From an uncultured Eubacteriales bacterium (lineage in GTDB: Bacteria > Bacillota > Clostridia > Oscillospirales > CAG-272): DNA of 64,000 nucleotides. Position 1 is the first letter of the stretch; each line of letters starts with the position of its first letter. The position numbers were made by a program, and so were the translations under genes. The stretch covers positions 1 to 64,000 of the forward strand of contig CAKRYT010000003.1 in NCBI GenBank assembly GCA_934432675.1, written 5' to 3'. Below the pieces are notes generated by a model, which saw nothing but the letters and a program-made list of their open reading frames with translations, was not told where the DNA came from and did not search any database. This document shows, piece after piece, positions 1-8,238 of the stretch.

Positions 1-2
1 AA

Positions 3-815
3 AAAATCGTTATATATAACGGCACGAAATACCTCGGCGTTCAAATGAACGACTATCGCGCGTCGGGGGTTTATAGTTTGCGCAGCTACATCATGAAAAA
101 CGGATATTTCACGTCTGAAGTGTACTGGTTCAAGTATGAACCGATAAAGTGGAGAATCCTCACGACAAGCGGAAATGCCGCCTTTATTATGAGCGATATC
201 GCTTTGGATTCCTTTTCGATGCAACCCGACAGAAAGAGCGAGAATCGCGACGGCTTATTTGCTGAGTACAACAATTCGACGGGTGTCCCGGACGGAATTT
301 ACGCCAACAACTGGGAATATAGTTTCATACGCCGTTGGCTGAACGAGACCTTCTATAATGAGGCATTCAATGATTTGCAAAAAGAAATCATAAAAACCAC
401 GCGCCTCGACAACAGCGCGAGAAGTTCCAATCCGAACGAGTACCCGAAGTATTACGGCTACGGGGAAAACGCAGGGAAAAACAAGTTTGCAGACCAATGC
501 AAAGATACGGACGATAAAATCTTTCTGCTGTCTTTGCGGGATATTACCACCACGGCGTACGGATTTAATAAGGACGTATTAGCGGAAGATCCCGCAAGGA
601 ACTTGAAAGCATCCGATTTTGCCAAATTACACGGTGCGCCGATGAATACCAACGATAAAAAATACGTTACCTGGTACACTCGTTCGCCCGCTCCCGCCAA
701 CGGCAATCAGGGATACGCCACCTTCGTTCTAGACAGACATGCAAAGGGCGCCATAGATAGTATCGATTTGGTGCCTGACGGCGGTGTAGTCCCTGCGCTT
801 TGGATAACCCTTTAA
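3..815 (+). CDS. DUF6273-type protein, 5' end cut off by the window
   Basis: The frame is already open at base 3, so the gene starts outside the window; the first in-window ATG at 45 has no ribosome binding site and is probably internal. The visible 270 residues match the general pattern of DUF6273 domains: a WRIL segment, a 'W-E-x-S-x-I-R-R-W-L-N' block around base 310-345, a DKIFLLSL block near 515-535, and a C-terminal 'TWYTRSP' followed by a glycine-rich VVPALWI end. Such domains usually form the extracellular or lipoprotein part of larger surface proteins in Firmicutes, with no established activity. Codon use is clearly more AT-rich than in most of the window. Family assignment is by motif recall; function unknown. 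Confidence 0.7.
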   Translation, partial: KIVIYNGTKYLGVQMNDYRASGVYSLRSYIMKNGYFTSEVYWFKYEPIKWRILTTSGNAAFIMSDIALDSFSMQPDRKSENRDGLFAEYNNSTGVPDGIYANNWEYSFIRRWLNETFYNEAFNDLQKEIIKTTRLDNSARSSNPNEYPKYYGYGENAGKNKFADQCKDTDDKIFLLSLRDITTTAYGFNKDVLAEDPARNLKASDFAKLHGAPMNTNDKKYVTWYTRSPAPANGNQGYATFVLDRHAKGAIDSIDLVPDGGVVPALWITL

Positions 816-1045
816 GACAATCTGAGAAATAAGGCAATCGGGCCGTCCTTATTTAGGCGGCTCGAACTGCCTGACGGAAAGAAACAGTGAAAGCAATAAA
901 AATCCAATTCACAAAAAGAACGTGCGCCGGGCAATAGGCAGCGGCGGCGTGCAACAGTCCGCTGCGCCAATCATCTCCGTCGGGGAGGAGAGAATAAACG
1001 CCTTGCAGGCGTGATACGGGTGCAAAGAGTATGACTGCGCAGACA
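816..1045. other. gene-free stretch
   Basis: About 230 bases (nearly 400 including the following terminator and the space up to the lipoprotein stop) between the DUF6273 gene and the convergent lipoprotein. I see no credible gene; the short open frames lack ribosome binding sites. The only structured item is the hairpin described next. Confidence 0.5.
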
Positions 1046-1087
1046 TAAAAACGGAGAGCCGGTTTCTTGCTGAAAGCAGCTCTCCGT
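1046..1087 (-). terminator. rho-independent terminator of the lipoprotein gene
   Basis: A perfect stem ACGGAGAGC / GCTCTCCGT surrounds an 18-base loop. On the minus strand it is followed by TTTTTA, so it fits the end of the lipoprotein transcript; on the plus strand the T-tract is interrupted. Confidence 0.75.
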
Positions 1088-1212
1088 TGTTGTTTGAGGT
1101 TCTCCTCGTGAGACGGTTCGGGAAATAATCGTTATTTGATCGCGTTTTGGCAGGAAGCCAATCGGTTTTTGGTTGTTTCGCAGGATGGCGTTGCCGTGTG
1201 ATTTCCGAACAG

Positions 1213-2679
1213 TTATTCTCCGCTCGCCGGCACGATTTCAACGCTCGTTATTTCCCCGAACGTTGACGGATCGAATGCGATTCTGTGCGTTTCGTATTTG
1301 TCGCCGATTCCGCCGTAACTTCCGGTATATTCCGTATTGTTTCCGTCGCGGCGATAAATCGTTGCAAATTCTTTTGTTTCTTCGTCCACCGTCTGTATGT
1401 TGCGGAAAACAAATTCTTTCGTTCCGTTGACGATCACCTTAATATCATTTACGGTGCTTGCAAAGCATAAACCCAGCGAAAACCTGTTGTTTTTTAGCCT
1501 GTAACCGCCGTATTCGTCGCACTTTATAAGATATTGATTTTCGCCCCAGTCCATAATCTGCGACCTGAACTTGATGTTGCCGCGGGTTAACGCGGGGTCG
1601 CCGCGCATATAATCGTCTGCTCCTTCGGCAAAATCAACGTCGTAACCGTCTGCTCTTCCGTTTCGGTAGGCTGAGGGTTTCTCGAGTTCTATGTACCAAC
1701 GTTTATCCGCTTCGTTATATACAAATTTACCGTCTGCGGTTTCGCCGTTTATCGTAACTTTTTTGTACTTTTCGGCAAGGTGACGCACGACCGCGTTGTC
1801 GCGGAGCGGCGCGTAAATTTTGCCATTCGTATCGTAAAGCGCTTGTAGCGTTACGATCTCGTTGAAATCGCCGTCGCATACGCCCCCATCCAAAAGCGTC
1901 ACGTCGGTGTATATGCTGCGAGAATACGATTGCCCCGTAGAGCTGAGACGCAGTTGTATTTCCACGTCCGACAAAACCGCAATCTCCCAAGTTTTTACCT
2001 GTTTATCGCCGATGATTTTTGTCTTTTTTTCAACATACTTGCCATCTCCCGAATATTGACCATGTATCATAAAGTCGTCGGGAAAAGCAATTTCGCCCGT
2101 GTGCGTAGCCGTGATGATGATATTCGTGCCGTGTTTTACTTTTTTTACGTCCGACTCGATTTTGTCTTTCAGTTCGACAAGCGAAGCAACCTTAATCGGC
2201 GTCGATTCTTCCGTTCCGAGTACGTACTTCAACTCATACGAAAACTCGTCCAGGTCTTGCTCGTACTCGTTGTCGTAGAACGTCGCCGTTACGTTGTAAC
2301 TTTTTAATGTGGGTTTACCCGTAAAAGTAATGTGTACGTCGGATGTCGGATACACTTCGTAATCGACGACGTTCTCGTTGACGTTTCTAATCGTCGCCTC
2401 ATTTCCGTTGGCAAATATCTTAAAGTCGCCTTTATCGTAGCCTTCTTTGAACGTGACCGTTACGAAAAACGAACCGCCTTTACCCGAAGTAAAATAGATG
2501 GTTTCGACATTTCCGCTTCCGCTTAACATAGTTCCTTGTCCGTTTTGGATACGCTCTACGCCTTCGGGCAGGACGGACAAGTCCTGAAAGGTTATTTTGT
2601 ATTTGGTATCCTTGTTGCAGGCAGTAAAAAAGCATACGACGCAAACGAGCGACAATAAGCATACAAGCAGTTTTTTCAT
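1213..2679 (-). CDS. large lipoprotein of unknown function
   Basis: 488 residues. The N-terminus is a classic lipoprotein signal: MKK, a hydrophobic stretch and a lipobox FTAC with the modified cysteine at residue 21, so the mature protein should be anchored to the outer face of the cytoplasmic membrane. The rest is a beta-rich, Thr/Val/Asn/Tyr-rich sequence with no motif I recognise. The start is supported by AGGAGG ten bases upstream of the ATG. A promoter (2975-3003) and then a strong terminator hairpin (2802-2833) lie upstream, so expression may be attenuated or the gene may have a second promoter. Codon use is AT-richer than in the housekeeping genes. No function is proposed. Confidence 0.8.
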   Translation of the reverse strand: MKKLLVCLLSLVCVVCFFTACNKDTKYKITFQDLSVLPEGVERIQNGQGTMLSGSGNVETIYFTSGKGGSFFVTVTFKEGYDKGDFKIFANGNEATIRNVNENVVDYEVYPTSDVHITFTGKPTLKSYNVTATFYDNEYEQDLDEFSYELKYVLGTEESTPIKVASLVELKDKIESDVKKVKHGTNIIITATHTGEIAFPDDFMIHGQYSGDGKYVEKKTKIIGDKQVKTWEIAVLSDVEIQLRLSSTGQSYSRSIYTDVTLLDGGVCDGDFNEIVTLQALYDTNGKIYAPLRDNAVVRHLAEKYKKVTINGETADGKFVYNEADKRWYIELEKPSAYRNGRADGYDVDFAEGADDYMRGDPALTRGNIKFRSQIMDWGENQYLIKCDEYGGYRLKNNRFSLGLCFASTVNDIKVIVNGTKEFVFRNIQTVDEETKEFATIYRRDGNNTEYTGSYGGIGDKYETHRIAFDPSTFGEITSVEIVPASGE

Positions 2680-2796
2680 AGTTGTAAAACCTCCTGTTTT
2701 TCAATTTTTGTTTAATCCGGGTTTGATTTCGGGGGGCGTCACGCAGATATACCCGGAACCGCTATCGGTAATCGCCGTCCAAAGGGTGGAATGTAA

Positions 2797-2968
2797 CAAA
2801 AAAGCGCAAGGGAAAGACTCTTTCTCTGCGCTTGCAAACTAAACGTATTTCATAGGCGGTTATCTCCCGTCGTGAGTTTTTTGGTTTGGTAACTCGTTCG
2901 TTCTGTCCTTATCCTGTTTCCAAAATCATTGTTATCCGGCTCATGTCAGTCTTTGCACGGATACCGTC
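2797..2968 (-). ncRNA. candidate small RNA or attenuated leader, about 170 nt
   Basis: A near-consensus promoter at 2975-3003 (minus) is followed after about 170 bases by a strong terminator: stem AAGCGCA plus GAAAG paired with CTTTC plus TGCGCTT at 2802-2833, then TTTTTT on the minus strand. The segment between them has no credible reading frame. It contains a small hairpin (GAGTT...AACTC). It lies ahead of the lipoprotein start at 2679, so it is either a free small RNA or a leader terminated upstream of that gene. It does not match any riboswitch consensus I know (TPP, SAM, purine, T-box, glycine, lysine). Its class is unknown. Confidence 0.5.
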
Positions 2969-2974
2969 AAACGT

Positions 2975-3003
2975 ATTATAGCACATATTTTTTTGCGTTT
3001 CAA
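2975..3003 (-). promoter_or_regulatory. sigma-A promoter of the 170-nt RNA/lipoprotein leader
   Basis: TTGAAA, 17 bases, TATAAT on the minus strand (-10 at 2975-2980, -35 at 2998-3003). The sequence between them is A-rich. Confidence 0.7.
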
Positions 3004-3197
3004 GGTTTCCTCCGGATCGTCGCAGTTTTTTGTCACGTCGCTTGCGGAGGGAGGGATAATGACCGATCGTTCTGCCGGCAAAGGGAAATGCCAGGTTGCC
3101 GCCGCCCATGAGTTTTTCGAGGTATTCTTCACTGAAAAAGCCCGTTGAATATCATTTGTCGGATCCCGGCAAATAGGCTTTGGCGGTGTTTGTTTCT

Positions 3198-3317
3198 TCA
3201 AAAAAGAGTGGTCGAGGGGACACCCCCGCGATTGACCACGATCCCGGCAAAGGCCGGAGAAAAACGGTCACTGCCGTTGTGTCGTATCCATGCCCACAGG
3301 GCATCGTATTTGCTCAT
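3198..3317 (-). pseudogene. decayed remnant of a small 'MSKYDALW' family protein
   Basis: From an ATG at 3317 the minus strand reads MSKYDALWAWIRHNGSDRF and then ends after 39 codons. This beginning closely resembles a widespread small Firmicutes protein of about 70 residues (general form 'MSKYDxLWxWI-x-GxDxxxLTFxEI...GxPxDHSFL'), but the second half is scrambled and stops early, so it looks like a broken copy. An 11-bp inverted repeat (CGGTCACTGCC / GGCAGTGACCG) spans its start, followed by TTTTT, and may serve as a terminator for the flavoprotein gene upstream. The family comparison is from memory. Confidence 0.4.
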
Positions 3318-3366
3318 GACGAAATTCTCTTGTAAAGGGATGGGGCAGTGACCGCCGTTACCGTGC

Positions 3367-3984
3367 TCAGCGGATGAAGTTGGTGGATACGCGCGGCTCG
3401 GGGGTGGGGAGTCCGTACCTTTCACGTCCGAGGGCAATGCTGCGCATAAGGAAGGTCATGTTCTCTGCGAGGGTACGCATCATTTGCAGACCCTCTGCGT
3501 CGCCCTGTGCCTCTCCCGGCTCTCTGCCGTGGATGCCGTTCCAGTACTGACCGGAGGCGATCGGCATTCCAGAGATGGCAAAGTATTTGTTCAACTCGTC
3601 AAATGTGGAGGTCAGCCCGCCGCGGCGGGCGGCGGCGACCGCCGCACCGACCTTCATGCGCTTATCAAAGTGCGTGCTGTAAAACAGTCGGTCGAGACAG
3701 GCGACGAGGGTCGCGTTGGCGGACGCATAATAAACGGGGCTCGCAACCACGAGACCGTCACACGCCTCAAAGAGCGGAGCAATACGGTTGACGACGTCAT
3801 CGAAAATACATTTCCCGGTTTTGTAGCAGTTGTAACACGCGATACACCCGCGGACGCATTCCTTGCCGATAGAAACGCGCGTGACTTCAATCCCCTCACG
3901 GCGGAAAACCGTTTCCATCTCGTCGAGGGCGGCGGCGGTGTTACCTGCCTCATGGGGGCTTCCGTTGATTAACAAAACTTTCAT
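3367..3984 (-). CDS. flavodoxin-fold NAD(P)H-dependent oxidoreductase
   Basis: 205 residues. The N-terminus MKVLLINGSPHEAGNT is the FMN phosphate-binding loop of the NADPH-dependent FMN reductase/flavodoxin family. A cysteine cluster C-x2-C-x2-C-x5-C (around residues 47-59) is followed by FDD, as in many clostridial iron-sulfur-flavoprotein relatives; it may hold a cluster or be redox active. The 'VVASPVYY' segment is the family's second FMN-binding block. The ATG at 3984 was chosen over the longer frame because GAGAGGAG lies just ahead of it. Expected to be a cytoplasmic electron-transfer reductase; substrate unknown. Confidence 0.85.
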   Translation of the reverse strand: MKVLLINGSPHEAGNTAAALDEMETVFRREGIEVTRVSIGKECVRGCIACYNCYKTGKCIFDDVVNRIAPLFEACDGLVVASPVYYASANATLVACLDRLFYSTHFDKRMKVGAAVAAARRGGLTSTFDELNKYFAISGMPIASGQYWNGIHGREPGEAQGDAEGLQMMRTLAENMTFLMRSIALGRERYGLPTPEPRVSTNFIR

Positions 3985-4090
3985 GGTTGGCTCCTCTCTT
4001 TCGGGATACTGTTTTATTGTATGCACATCGGGGCGGGCGGGGCACTCGCCGCATCGTCTGCGGTACCTGACCGTCCGGGTGTCTACGTTG

Positions 4091-4118
4091 ATTATATCCC
4101 CGGTGCGCCGCGCGTCAA
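4091..4118 (-). promoter_or_regulatory. promoter of the flavoprotein gene
   Basis: TTGACG, 16 bases, TATAAT on the minus strand, about 105 bases upstream of the flavoprotein start at 3984. Confidence 0.6.
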
Positions 4119-4181
4119 GTCCTATATTGTAAACTTGTATGTGCCCTTGCGGCGGAGAGAGGGGTATCGGTTTCGTATCAC

Positions 4182-4210
4182 TTGCCAAAGGCACGTATTT
4201 TTGTTACAAT
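4182..4210 (+). promoter_or_regulatory. promoter of the gene at 4237
   Basis: TTGCCA, 17 bases, TACAAT, ending 26 bases before the start codon. Confidence 0.65.
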
Positions 4211-4236
4211 AAAGCCGAATAACGGAGGTTGTTGTC

Positions 4237-5793
4237 ATGAAAAAAGCCGTTAAATGGGTGCTTGCCGGTGTGGCACTCCTGCTGGTCGCCGTCCTTTTGA
4301 CGGGGGCCGTGCTCGCCGTCATGATCCATGAAAAACGTGATGTTACGACCGCGGCGGTCCTCGCCAAGGGATGGGGCCTCCGCACGGTGCTGGACAGTCA
4401 TATCGAGTCCGACCTCACTGCCGCACGGGAGAGCGGGGAGGTGGCAGTTCTTTTCTCCGAGGAGGATCTGCAATATCTCTTTTACGCCATCATGAAGTCG
4501 ATTGACCCGCCTTCCGGGGTGACCCTTTCCGGCGTGAATGTCACCGTCGAGGAGGGGGTCTATACCCTTGCCGTGTCCGCAAAAATCGGTGTCATGCCGA
4601 CGGTATTGCGCGCGGGACTCACTTTCCGGGAGGAGGCAGGCAGTTACTCGGTCACGCTCACACAGGCGAGTGCCGGCAGCCTGGAAGTTGCACGGGGGCT
4701 CGGGCATTGGATTCTCTGCCGTACCGACCCGAAAAAGGTGGAGCGTGCGCTCGCCGCGGCGCATCTGTATTGCTCCGTGGATACGGATGCCATGACGGTC
4801 ACCTTCACCAAAGAGAATATGCTCCGTTCCGTTTCCGCCCTGACGGGCGAGGAGGCGGATGCGGCCCTGCTGCACTTGCTCCTGGACGTTTCCCTCGACC
4901 ATTCCTCGCTTCTTTCGCTCTCTCTCGGCGAGAATGATTTGCTTGGGGCGGTATTGCATCTGGCGCGCCTGCATTACCTTGCGGCGGAGGGGGAGACGTT
5001 GCCGTACACCTACGATTTTGATGCGATTGCCCGGCAGGTGGAGACCCTGATCGCCGACGGTAAGGTCACCGGGGAGCAGGTGCCGCCCATGTTCCGCCTT
5101 TTGGTCAAGGGTTACGCATCCCTGAGCGACGCGGATAAAGCGGCACTCAGCGAGGTAGATCTTACGTCGGTCGGCGTGACGGACAAAGAAACCTATCGCG
5201 GCATGATGCAGAAACAGCACCGTTCACTTTCCGATATGCTCTCGAAAAAACAGATTTTCATCCGGCAGGATACACTCCTCCCCACGTTCGGGGTCACCAT
5301 CACGGACACCATGCTGACGGAGGTGCTCCGGAATATGAACTTCGTCGGCTTTTCCCTGGCATTCGCCGGGGCAGACACCGGGCGGGTCGCCTATATCGTC
5401 ATCGAACAGTTCAATCTGCTTGCCGATACGGACCGCATCCGATTGCAAATGATTGTCAACATCAACGGCGTACAGACGGTCATGACGGCATCCCTCACGG
5501 CACCCCCCACTCCGGGGGTTGCCATCCGTGCGGAACTTGACACGGTCCTGCTCGGGGAGGAGCCGATGACAGAGGCACAACGCCGTGATTTGCTCCGCTA
5601 CCTCGCAGGCGCGGCGGAGACGGTGGACTTCCTGGATTTTGATGCTGAGGAGGAGACGGTAACGCTCGACTTTGCCGAGACGATCGCGGCACTTTCCTAT
5701 CTGCAAGAACTGGTGCAAAAGTATCCGTTCATCGCGCCCGAGACCGTGGTTGGGGATGGCGTTGTCACCATTACCTACCGCCCCGGAATCTGA
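4237..5793 (+). CDS. membrane-anchored protein of unknown function
   Basis: 518 residues. One hydrophobic segment (about residues 6-31) after MKKAVKW predicts an uncleaved signal anchor with the bulk outside the cytoplasm. The remainder alternates charged helices and beta stretches; I recognise no catalytic motif or repeat. CGGAGG lies just upstream of the ATG. The gene is a single transcription unit with its own promoter and a strong terminator 12 bases after the stop. The high GC and codon use match the core genome, so it is probably a lineage-specific but vertically inherited surface protein. No function assigned. Confidence 0.75.
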   Translation: MKKAVKWVLAGVALLLVAVLLTGAVLAVMIHEKRDVTTAAVLAKGWGLRTVLDSHIESDLTAARESGEVAVLFSEEDLQYLFYAIMKSIDPPSGVTLSGVNVTVEEGVYTLAVSAKIGVMPTVLRAGLTFREEAGSYSVTLTQASAGSLEVARGLGHWILCRTDPKKVERALAAAHLYCSVDTDAMTVTFTKENMLRSVSALTGEEADAALLHLLLDVSLDHSSLLSLSLGENDLLGAVLHLARLHYLAAEGETLPYTYDFDAIARQVETLIADGKVTGEQVPPMFRLLVKGYASLSDADKAALSEVDLTSVGVTDKETYRGMMQKQHRSLSDMLSKKQIFIRQDTLLPTFGVTITDTMLTEVLRNMNFVGFSLAFAGADTGRVAYIVIEQFNLLADTDRIRLQMIVNINGVQTVMTASLTAPPTPGVAIRAELDTVLLGEEPMTEAQRRDLLRYLAGAAETVDFLDFDAEEETVTLDFAETIAALSYLQELVQKYPFIAPETVVGDGVVTITYRPGI

Positions 5794-5804
5794 AAACAAC
5801 CCGG

Positions 5805-5833
5805 AACGCCCCCGACCGACGGTCGGGGGCGTT
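5805..5833. terminator. bidirectional terminator
   Basis: A perfect 13-bp stem (AACGCCCCCGACC / GGTCGGGGGCGTT) with a 3-base loop between two convergent genes. The flanking T-tracts are short. Confidence 0.7.
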
Positions 5834-5858
5834 CTGTTCGCGATTTGCGGGGGTGGCG

Positions 5859-6701
5859 TCAGACGGAGACTATGAGTGTTTCGCCGGGGGCTACGCAGTG
5901 GATCTTTCCCTCGACGCTGAAAAAGACCGACAGGCAGGAGGGATTACAGACGCGGGTACCGTCCAGCGAGAAACGCAGTCGGTGATACGCCTCCATGTAA
6001 TCGTAGATTTCTATGTTGGTGGCGTACCAGACGTTGTCTCTGCCACCCGTTTTTTCGGCGAATTCTTCCATGCGTTGCCAGTTGTTCTTGCCGTCAAATT
6101 CATAGGAGTGCCCCCAGAGATAGAAGAGTTGCGGTGCACCGAAAGAGGGAGCGACAAGGAAACGGTCGACGAGTTCAAAAAGGCGCGGATCGTCGTGATG
6201 GCAGGTCGGTGCGAGGGTCAGCCAATCCTCCGGGATGCCGAAGGCGTGGGTGCTGTTGCAGGTGCGGCAGTAGACGATTCCGCAGGCGCGGAGTGTTTCG
6301 AGGGCGGAGGCGTTGTAGGCACCGAAAGCATAGGCACCGCCGCGCACCAGAGTGCCGAACAGCGTTTCCAGGTCACGGCGGTCGCGCGCAATCTCTTCAA
6401 GCATTTCGGTCTTCGGCAGGCAGGTGAGCCAGGCGTGCCTGTATCCGTGCAGGGCGACCTCCATGCCGCTGTCACGGTAAAGGGCAACACAGTCCGACTT
6501 CGACATTCTGCGGTGGACAGTGCCTGCCGGGTAGACGGTACCCTCGGGGGCAAAACAGCCCGCGTTGATATTGAACGTGCCTTTGAGCCCGTGTGCCCGC
6601 ATGATGTCAATCAGGCGGCGATCGGTCTCGACACCGTCGTCATAACTCATGGTCAGTGCGCGGTCGAGCCCGCCGGGAAAACGCGGATAGATGCAAGCCA
6701 T
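5859..6701 (-). CDS. polysaccharide deacetylase family protein
   Basis: 280 residues. The NodB fold signatures are visible: 'TMSYDDG' near residue 20 (metal/catalytic Asp-Asp) and 'LHGYRH' near residue 90 (the H-x3-H metal pair). The family removes acetyl groups from N-acetylated sugars in peptidoglycan or exopolysaccharide. No signal peptide is evident, so a cytoplasmic or non-classical location is likely. The ATG at 6701 has ACAGGAG upstream; the longer frame is not supported. It lies 53 bases downstream of queT in the same direction and may share its transcript. Exact substrate unknown. Confidence 0.85.
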   Translation of the reverse strand: MACIYPRFPGGLDRALTMSYDDGVETDRRLIDIMRAHGLKGTFNINAGCFAPEGTVYPAGTVHRRMSKSDCVALYRDSGMEVALHGYRHAWLTCLPKTEMLEEIARDRRDLETLFGTLVRGGAYAFGAYNASALETLRACGIVYCRTCNSTHAFGIPEDWLTLAPTCHHDDPRLFELVDRFLVAPSFGAPQLFYLWGHSYEFDGKNNWQRMEEFAEKTGGRDNVWYATNIEIYDYMEAYHRLRFSLDGTRVCNPSCLSVFFSVEGKIHCVAPGETLIVSV

Positions 6702-6754
6702 ACAAAAACTCCTGTTGGAAATTTCCCGGGGAATGAGGCGGTCATAAAGAATCG

Positions 6755-7402
6755 TTACAGAGACGTGACGGAAAACAATTTTTTGCGGTGCGGGAAGAGA
6801 GCGGAGTACAGCGCGATGCCCAGAATATAGGCGCATACGACCTCGCCGGCACCGACCGTAAGCATAAAGAACGGGAGTGCCGAATGTGTGCCGAAGGCGT
6901 ACGGAATGCCGTAGGCATATTTGAGAACCGGGGGCACGATCAGGACATTGGCGATGACCGTCGGGAGCGGGATGAGCCAGCGGCAACGGCGGAGCAGATA
7001 AGCGCCTGCCGCACCGATGAGCGTGGCGACGGAGCCCAGAATGATATCAAGGGGGATCCCGCCTGCGAGCAGGTTGGAGATGAGACAGCCGATGAACAGT
7101 CCGGGGATCGCCGCCGGGGTGAACGCCGGCAGCACACACAGAGCCTCGGAAATGCGGAACTGGATGACACCGCTGGATAGCCCCACGAGTGTGGATAACT
7201 CGGTCAGGGCGACATACAGGGCGGCGATGATGGCACCCTGCGTGACGTACAGGGCGGTGCGGCGCCCCGCGCGATGCGGTGGGGTGGATGCTGTCACCGT
7301 GCCCGTGGTGCCGACATCTGTCGGCACGGTGCTTCCGGGCACAGCCGTTTCCTTGGTACTTGGGGTTTCGTCTGCGGGTCGCTTTTGATGATGGGGTTGC
7401 AT
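6755..7402 (-). CDS. queT: QueT-family transporter for a queuosine precursor
   Basis: 215 residues. After a hydrophilic N-terminal extension of about 45 residues rich in Thr/Pro, the protein has five or six membrane segments. It carries the family hallmark 'IQFRISEAL' followed by 'LPAFTPAAIPGLFIGCLISN'-like sequence and a 'GSxATLIGA' segment. QueT proteins are thought to be substrate-binding (S) components of ECF-type importers for preQ1/preQ0 or related precursors of tRNA queuosine. The start at 7402 follows AAAGGAG. A preQ1-I riboswitch overlaps that ribosome binding site, which strongly supports both the assignment and control by preQ1. The energising ECF module is not in the window. Confidence 0.92.
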   Translation of the reverse strand: MQPHHQKRPADETPSTKETAVPGSTVPTDVGTTGTVTASTPPHRAGRRTALYVTQGAIIAALYVALTELSTLVGLSSGVIQFRISEALCVLPAFTPAAIPGLFIGCLISNLLAGGIPLDIILGSVATLIGAAGAYLLRRCRWLIPLPTVIANVLIVPPVLKYAYGIPYAFGTHSALPFFMLTVGAGEVVCAYILGIALYSALFPHRKKLFSVTSL

Positions 7403-7413
7403 GGATATTACGT

Positions 7414-7458
7414 TCTCCTTTAGTTTTGTTTTAGGTGAGGAAGGTCCCGAACTCACCG
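7414..7458 (-). promoter_or_regulatory. preQ1-I riboswitch controlling queT
   Basis: The minus strand shows the compact preQ1-I layout: P1 stem GGTGAG / CTCACC, a loop beginning TTC, an A-rich tail, then CTAAAGGAG, whose 5' part would form the second pseudoknot helix and whose 3' part is the ribosome binding site. The transcript should begin within a few bases of P1, given the promoter at 7464-7492. Binding of preQ1 would hide the AGGAG and lower queT translation. Recognised by pattern; not folded computationally. Confidence 0.82.
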
Positions 7459-7463
7459 CAGAA

Positions 7464-7492
7464 AGTATAGCACGGACGCAGGACAAAAGCAA
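7464..7492 (-). promoter_or_regulatory. promoter of queT
   Basis: TTGCTT, 17 bases, TATACT on the minus strand. The predicted start falls at the first bases of the preQ1 riboswitch. Confidence 0.75.
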
Positions 7493-7499
7493 GTTTTTC

Positions 7500-7509
7500 G
7501 GGGAAAATG
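7500..7509 (+). promoter_or_regulatory. possible sigma-F -10 element for spoIIR
   Basis: GGGGAAAATG fits the forespore sigma-F -10 pattern GGnnAnAnTG, and spoIIR is a known sigma-F target in model spore formers. No good -35 (GYATA-like) sits at the right distance, so this is tentative. Confidence 0.35.
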
Positions 7510-7563
7510 TATAAAACGTCGCCGATCGGGAAATCCTCCGGAAAACATACGGAGGAGAAACCG

Positions 7564-8157
7564 ATGAAAACGAGATCCCTGCAACATACCGCCGTCGCCG
7601 TCATCTGCCTTTTGCTCGCGACACTCCTGCTCGCCGCATTGCCGGTGGAGGGGGAGGAGGCCATCTATGCCGATGTCATCCGATTGCACATCATTGCCGC
7701 GAGCGACACGGAGGAGGACCAGGCACTGAAGCTTTCCGTCCGCGACGCGGTGCTTGGTGTTTACGGCTCCGCCTTGACATCGTACCCTGATCGGGACAGT
7801 GCCGCCGAGGCTGCGAGAGAGATGCTCCCGGGCATCCGGAGTCTGGCGGAGCAGACCCTGCGCGAGGCGGGCTGTGACAAGCCGGTATCGGTCACGCTGA
7901 CGGAGGAGGAGTATCCGACGCGTGATTACGAGACCTTTTCTCTCCCCGCGGGGCGGTACCTCTCGCTCCGCGTACTCATCGGGGAAGCGGAGGGGCACAA
8001 CTGGTGGTGCGTGCTCTATCCGCCGCTTTGCCTCGACACCGCGACCGACGGGGAGTTGCTGACCGATGCGGAGTGGGGGCTCCTGACCGAAAACGGCGGT
8101 GGACACTACCGGGTGAAATTCAAGTTGCTTGAATGGTTGAAAAAGGTTTTTCCGTAA
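7564..8157 (+). CDS. spoIIR: stage II sporulation protein R
   Basis: 197 residues. A signal peptide (hydrophobic residues about 10-28) is followed by the typical SpoIIR segment 'RLHIIAASDTEEDQALK', then 'VRDAVL', and 'LRVLIGEAEGHNWWCVLYPPLC' near the C-terminus, all characteristic of the family. SpoIIR is made in the forespore, secreted into the inter-membrane space and triggers SpoIIGA to cleave pro-sigma-E in the mother cell. The ATG at 7564 is chosen because GGAGGAG precedes it; the upstream in-frame ATG at 7507 has none. Its presence indicates an endospore former. Confidence 0.93.
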   Translation: MKTRSLQHTAVAVICLLLATLLLAALPVEGEEAIYADVIRLHIIAASDTEEDQALKLSVRDAVLGVYGSALTSYPDRDSAAEAAREMLPGIRSLAEQTLREAGCDKPVSVTLTEEEYPTRDYETFSLPAGRYLSLRVLIGEAEGHNWWCVLYPPLCLDTATDGELLTDAEWGLLTENGGGHYRVKFKLLEWLKKVFP

Positions 8158-8178
8158 TGTAAATGTTACATTTATTTC

Positions 8179-8207
8179 TTGACATTTGGCCGCATTTCGC
8201 GTATAAT
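8179..8207 (+). promoter_or_regulatory. consensus sigma-A promoter of smpB-ssrA
   Basis: TTGACA, 17 bases, TATAAT: a perfect consensus match, ending 31 bases before the smpB start. Confidence 0.85.
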
Positions 8208-8238
8208 ACAAAGACCGTATCGGAAAGGAGGGGACACC

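Noticed and set aside
909..1241. 110-codon minus-strand frame after the DUF6273 gene
   Set aside because: It runs through a terminator hairpin, overlaps the lipoprotein gene's end and lacks a ribosome binding site.
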